The translations under genes were made by a program, and so were the position numbers. From Methanocalculus sp. MSAO_Arc2 (GTDB taxonomy: Archaea > Halobacteriota > Methanomicrobia > Methanomicrobiales > Methanocorpusculaceae), in contig QZAC01000160.1 of NCBI GenBank assembly GCA_003838065.1, forward strand, positions 1 to 25,036: 25,036 nt of DNA, in the 5' to 3' direction. The notes under the pieces are model-generated. The model was not told where the DNA came from, ran no database searches, and saw nothing but the letters and a program-made list of their open reading frames with translations. This document shows positions 22,161 through 25,036 of this stretch, one piece after another (within the stretch, counting starts at the first letter, position 1; every line of letters begins with the position of its first letter).

Positions 22161-22862
22161 ATGTTCTGCGCTGCCCAATCAGCATTCATTGCTTGTATCA
22201 TACCTTTCATGAGGCATGAGGCAAGAGGTACTGCAGATACGGTGTTGCTCGATCTCATATCGCTTTTTATATTCAGTCTTATTATCGGCCTGACCGGGGC
22301 GCTTGCACCCGGCCCAACCCTGATCGCAGCTATTAACGCTTCGTTTACATCAGGGTGGCGGGCAGGTCCGCTCGTGAGCTTTGGGCATATGATTGCCGAG
22401 GTTGGGGTGATCCTGCTGATTATTGCGGGACTTGGCACATTAATCGGATCTGCGACATGGGCAATCGGTATGGTTGGGGGTGTTGCTCTCATACTCTTTG
22501 GATATATGACCCTCTCTTCTGCCCGCGGCGCGGCAGTTCCTACCGGTTACGAGCAGATCGATTCACGAGCGCCTATTGCGGCAGGGATTGTGACCAGCGT
22601 TTCCAATCCGTACTTCTGGATCTGGTGGTTCACCATAGGTGCCGCCCTCCTCTGGAGTTCGATGGAAGGTGGTCTCGTTGCGGGGGGCGTATTCATGGCA
22701 GGCCACTGGGCAGCCGATATCGGATGGTTCACACTCGTGTCCGCGAGCATCCACCGCGGCAGGTTCTTCCTCTCAGATCGAGGGTACCGGGTAGTCCTTG
22801 GAGCCTGCGGGTTCTTTTTGATCGGCTTTGGGATTGTATTTATTTCAAGGGTAATTGTCTGA
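22161..22862 (+). CDS. LysE family membrane exporter
   Basis: The protein, up to 233 residues, is a six-helix LysE/RhtB-type exporter. The family signature appears as GLTGALAPGPTLIAAINASF followed by GWRAGPLVSFGHMIAEVGVI; NPYFWIWWFTIGAALL later in the sequence is the second conserved block. Members export amino acids or other small polar compounds. The start is uncertain: ATG 22161, ATG 22209, or GTG 22242 with AGAGGT at 22224-22229. The first membrane helix begins around LLDLISLFIFSLI, so the GTG start would give a more normal length near 206 residues, while the longer starts add an unsupported N-terminus. The substrate cannot be inferred; a solitary exporter gene with no regulator beside it. 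Confidence 0.85.
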   Translation: MFCAAQSAFIACIIPFMRHEARGTADTVLLDLISLFIFSLIIGLTGALAPGPTLIAAINASFTSGWRAGPLVSFGHMIAEVGVILLIIAGLGTLIGSATWAIGMVGGVALILFGYMTLSSARGAAVPTGYEQIDSRAPIAAGIVTSVSNPYFWIWWFTIGAALLWSSMEGGLVAGGVFMAGHWAADIGWFTLVSASIHRGRFFLSDRGYRVVLGACGFFLIGFGIVFISRVIV

Positions 22863-22935
22863 GAAATAGTGGATATGATTTCAGGGGAAGATCCTCTCTG
22901 CCTGAAGTCAATGATGGTCATTCATCTAAATGGGC

Positions 22936-22984
22936 GAGGAGACTCCGGCATTCATGCCGGGGAGGAATCGCCTCCGGACTCCTC
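22936..22984. other. Compact three-way-junction inverted-repeat element
   Basis: Forty-nine bases can fold with nested stems: outer GAGGAG (22936-22941) with CTCCTC (22979-22984); inner hairpin CCGGCAT-TC-ATGCCGG (22945-22960), perfect over seven pairs; and inner hairpin GGAGG-AATCG-CCTCC (22961-22975). This leaves only three bases on each side of the junction. It lies in the convergent spacer between the exporter and lipoprotein genes. The perfect hairpin followed by GGAGGA resembles the right ends of archaeal IS200/IS605 elements, but no transposase is present. A double terminator is the plain alternative. Confidence 0.5.
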
Positions 22985-23029
22985 AACAAAGAATGCAGCG
23001 GGATTGGATATCCCGACCTGTTCCTTGTG

Positions 23030-23055
23030 TACTGCTTCAATCTACTGCTTCAATC
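23030..23055. repeat. 13-base tandem direct repeat at the lipoprotein stop
   Basis: TACTGCTTCAATC occurs twice without spacing (23030-23042 and 23043-23055). The repeat spans the stop codon of the minus-strand lipoprotein gene, so one copy is within the last codons and the second is just after the stop, probably a small slippage duplication. Confidence 0.8.
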
Positions 23056-24284
23056 GAGACGAGTGTAACCGGGGTTCCCCACTGGTAGATCGTCATGACA
23101 TCATCTTCAACCTCGGCGACAAATGAGACAGAAAGCCCGTCAATTTTGTAGTTTTCTTCCAGGTTGAGCGGCAGATAGTTCCTGTCATCATCACAGATTA
23201 TCCCATAGAACCCGCCTTCAAGGTCAATATACGTGACCGTACCGGTGCCGGATATGGTTGGCGGCAATTCACCTTCTGCAAGGGAGATTGCGATGATCCC
23301 GACTGGCTGGCCCCATTGGTATATGGTTGCAACATCCTTTGGCTGAACGGTAAAGTCGACTAAACGGTCAACATGCAGGGCAATGAAATCCTGGTACTCT
23401 TCAGTTATGGGTAGGAATCTGCCTTCCTCGCTGAGAATCCCGTAGAATCCGCCTTCAAGGTCGATATATGTAATCACTCCAGTACCAATGATGTATGGTT
23501 CTGCTGCGTCCTTCTGGATTCTTGTGATCTGAAGAGGTGTACCCCACATAAAGATCGTTGCAACATCTTCCTTGATCACACCGCTAAAGGTGACTTCCGT
23601 TCCGTCCACTTTGAGTTCTTCCGGGAGGTTCAGGGGGAGATACTCTCTTCCGTCATCGGCAAGGATTCCATAGAACCCGCCTTCAAGGTCAATATACGTG
23701 ACCGTACCGGTACCGGATATGGTTGGCGGCAATTCACCTTCTGCAAGGGAGATAGCGATGATCTCGACTGGCTGGCCCCATTGATGTATGGTTGCAACAT
23801 CCTTTGGCTGAACGGTAAAGTCGACTAAACGGTCAACATGCAGGGCAATGAAATCCTGGTACTCTTCAGTTATGGGCAGGAATCTGCCTTCCTCGCTGAG
23901 AATCCCGTAGAATCCGCCTTCAAGGTCGATATATGTAATCACTCCAGTACCAATGATGTATTGTTCTGCTGCATCCTTCTGGATTCTTGTAATCTGAAGA
24001 GGTGTACCCCACATATAGATCGTTACAACATCTTCCTTGATCACACCGCGAAAGGTGACTTCCGTTCCGTCCACTTTGAGTTCTTCCGGAAGGTTCAGTG
24101 GGAGATACTCTTTTCCGTCATCGGCGACGATTCCATAGAATCCGCCTTCCAGATCGATGTACTGTACAACACCAATCCCTGTTATCTCCGGTCCTTTCGG
24201 AGGTTCATCGTTGACACATCCCGCCGCAACCAGGAAGATAGCGGCGCATGCACACATCGCGAGAATAACGAATATCGCTCTCAT
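23037..24284 (-). CDS. Lipoprotein of five repeated domains
   Basis: The 415-residue protein has a lipoprotein signal peptide with lipobox VAAGC (C23), so it is likely anchored to the outer face of the membrane. The rest consists of five copies of a domain of about 76-79 residues, each opening with YIDLEGGFYGI (42, 118, 197, 273, 352) and closing with a QWG/MWG-x-P-V motif. Two domain types alternate as A-B-A-B-A': A has YLPLNLPEELKVDG, B has RFLPITEEYQDFIALHV. The period of the AB pair is 155 residues (465 bases). I do not know the domain's function; the pattern (short beta strands around a conserved Trp-Gly) suggests a small beta-barrel or sheet. ATG 24284 is chosen over a TTG three codons upstream; a TATA-like sequence lies 31-42 bases before it. 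Confidence 0.85.
   Translation of the reverse strand: MRAIFVILAMCACAAIFLVAAGCVNDEPPKGPEITGIGVVQYIDLEGGFYGIVADDGKEYLPLNLPEELKVDGTEVTFRGVIKEDVVTIYMWGTPLQITRIQKDAAEQYIIGTGVITYIDLEGGFYGILSEEGRFLPITEEYQDFIALHVDRLVDFTVQPKDVATIHQWGQPVEIIAISLAEGELPPTISGTGTVTYIDLEGGFYGILADDGREYLPLNLPEELKVDGTEVTFSGVIKEDVATIFMWGTPLQITRIQKDAAEPYIIGTGVITYIDLEGGFYGILSEEGRFLPITEEYQDFIALHVDRLVDFTVQPKDVATIYQWGQPVGIIAISLAEGELPPTISGTGTVTYIDLEGGFYGIICDDDRNYLPLNLEENYKIDGLSVSFVAEVEDDVMTIYQWGTPVTLVSIEAVD
23203..24147 (-). repeat. Two near-identical 465-base tandem repeats inside the lipoprotein gene
   Basis: Sequence at about 23203-23682 matches 23668-24147 at an offset of exactly 465 bases with only scattered substitutions, for example around the QWGQPV codons. 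The left flank (23110-23202) is also homologous in phase but clearly more diverged, giving the A' domain. The near identity of AB units indicates recent duplication or gene conversion. Confidence 0.85.
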
Positions 24285-24314
24285 AGGTATCAATCATATG
24301 GTAGTACCTATAAT

Positions 24315-24326
24315 GATAAATATATT
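24315..24326 (-). promoter_or_regulatory. Box A promoter of lipoprotein gene
   Basis: The minus strand reads AATATATTTATC 31-42 bases before ATG 24284, predicting a leader of ten bases or fewer. The spacer to the next gene (24327-24452) shows no further feature. Confidence 0.45.
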
Positions 24327-24452
24327 TCTTTAACTGCGATGAATTCTGCAGTTATCAGGGTATTGAAAAGGCAGTGCTGTTTCGATATCTCCGCATGATG
24401 CCTTTCTCTACGATGAAACCCCAGGTATACAGGCTTGCTTGAGTCTTTCGGT

Positions 24453-25036
24453 TCACCAGGATATGCCCCGGGTCAGGCCATAGGAGAGTGCGATCTTCAC
24501 TGCCTGCTCATATTCGCTATAGGTGATCGGCTTCTGAATTGCCCGGTATTTTGGGTCAGCTTCATGTACCTTCCATGCAGGTCTGTACTGCAGCATGATG
24601 TTGACGTAACTCTGACGTGAGAGATCTTCTGCAATGAATTTCATCACCTGTTCTGTTCCGGCGAGTTTTCCCGGAAGAACAAGATGCCTGATGATCATCC
24701 CCCGTTCTGCAATGCCGTTTTGTATGATAAGATCACCGACCTGCCGGTGCATCTCACGGAGTGCTTCTTTCATCAAATCAACATAATTGGCGGCACCCGA
24801 GAGTGCATATGCAGTCTCGTTATCACCATACTTGGCATCCGGCATGTAGATATCGATTACACCATCAAGCAGGCGGAGGGTTTCAACGGCATCATAACCA
24901 CCGGTGTTATACACGATTGGAAGGGTGAGCCCCATTCCGGCAGCGATATCCAGTGCTTCAAGGATAGCCGGCACCTGGTGTGAGGGGGAGACCAGGTTGA
25001 TGTTGTGACATCCTTTCTTCTGGAGTTTTATCATAA
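24453..25036 (-). CDS. PflX-like radical SAM protein (COG1313), C-terminal part
   Basis: The frame is open to the window edge, so this is the last 194 or so residues of a larger protein. It matches COG1313/PflX radical SAM proteins, which are related to pyruvate formate-lyase activating enzyme but of unknown substrate: GCHNINLVSPSHQVPAILEAL, LPIVYNTGGYD, IDIYMPDAKYGD, RGMIIRHLVLPGKLAGT, and NIMLQYRPAWK near the end. The cysteine motif that binds the 4Fe-4S cluster should lie about 20-60 residues upstream, outside the window. An internal ATG at 25034 is not the start, since the family needs the N-terminal Fe-S segment. No functional partner is visible downstream within the window. Confidence 0.85.
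   Translation of the reverse strand, partial: MIKLQKKGCHNINLVSPSHQVPAILEALDIAAGMGLTLPIVYNTGGYDAVETLRLLDGVIDIYMPDAKYGDNETAYALSGAANYVDLMKEALREMHRQVGDLIIQNGIAERGMIIRHLVLPGKLAGTEQVMKFIAEDLSRQSYVNIMLQYRPAWKVHEADPKYRAIQKPITYSEYEQAVKIALSYGLTRGISW

Noticed and set aside
22000..22185. 61-codon minus-strand frame between SIMPL and LysE genes
   Set aside because: It covers the SIMPL promoter and has no ribosome site or recognisable motif; I cannot exclude it but do not support it.
22869..23126. 85-codon plus-strand frame as a TnpB transposase C-terminus
   Set aside because: The frame contains no zinc-ribbon cysteines or RuvC motif; only the hairpin resembles an insertion-sequence end, so no coding call is made.
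23838..24398. 186-codon plus-strand frame opposite the lipoprotein gene
   Set aside because: It is an antisense shadow of the repeat-rich lipoprotein and has no independent support.

Overview
The window looks like chromosome of a methanogenic archaeon, most plausibly order Methanomicrobiales. The evidence is gene content: an F420H2:NADP oxidoreductase (npdG), diphthine synthase, archaeal two-KH NusA, a PolX with PHP domain, a Mrp/NBP35 Fe-S carrier, DUF357, DUF5612, DUF3467, COG1665 and COG2108 proteins, two cis-prenyltransferase homologues, tRNAs without encoded CCA, and TTTATATA-type box A promoters often placed for leaderless transcripts. The order-level assignment is inference; no marker gene such as 16S rRNA or mcrA is present.

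Layout. 1-376: decayed DNA alkylation repair gene. 477-2252: SLC13/RCK-C permease, abutting two tandem PEBP genes on the minus strand (2253-3253). 3301-5876: RNase HI-TrmO fusion, Mrp ATPase and npdG on the plus strand. 6116-8011: acyl-CoA synthetase (PrpE/ACS type) on the minus strand. 8204-8985: PIN-domain remnant, tRNA-Thr(CGT), polypyrimidine tract and DUF3467 gene. 9027-10082: Cas4-like four-cysteine nuclease-fold protein with low-complexity insertions. 10233-12552 (minus): tRNA-Gly(CCC), ACT/DUF5612, Sua5 and a COG1665 nucleotidyltransferase. 12782-16850: radical SAM (COG2108)-uppS operon facing a polX-noncatalytic cis-prenyltransferase operon, with overlapping 3' ends. 16996-18613: small ORF, dphB and DUF357 operon. 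18730-20246: UPF0104 flippase-like membrane protein and DUF151 protein. 20286-21969 (minus): hisE-nusA overlap and a SIMPL-domain secreted protein. 22161-22862: LysE-type exporter. 22936-22984: compact three-way-junction RNA-like structure. 23037-24284 (minus): lipoprotein built from five repeats. 24453-25036 (minus): C-terminal part of a PflX-like radical SAM protein cut by the window edge.

How genes work together. Translation and RNA modification is a recurring theme: Sua5 makes the activated threonylcarbamoyl group for t6A37, TrmO methylates t6A37, and dphB modifies elongation factor 2. Lipid-carrier biology is the second theme: a catalytic cis-prenyltransferase and a paralogue lacking the catalytic DGNRR motif face each other and probably form a heteromeric enzyme for the polyprenyl glycan carrier. 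Most of the window is ordinary core genome. The most interesting items are the RNase HI-TrmO fusion, the tail-to-tail prenyltransferase pair, the near-leaderless ACT gene five bases after tRNA-Gly, the recently duplicated repeat lipoprotein, the structured element at 22936-22984 and the aberrant Cas4-like protein. I found no CRISPR array, intact transposase or rRNA.
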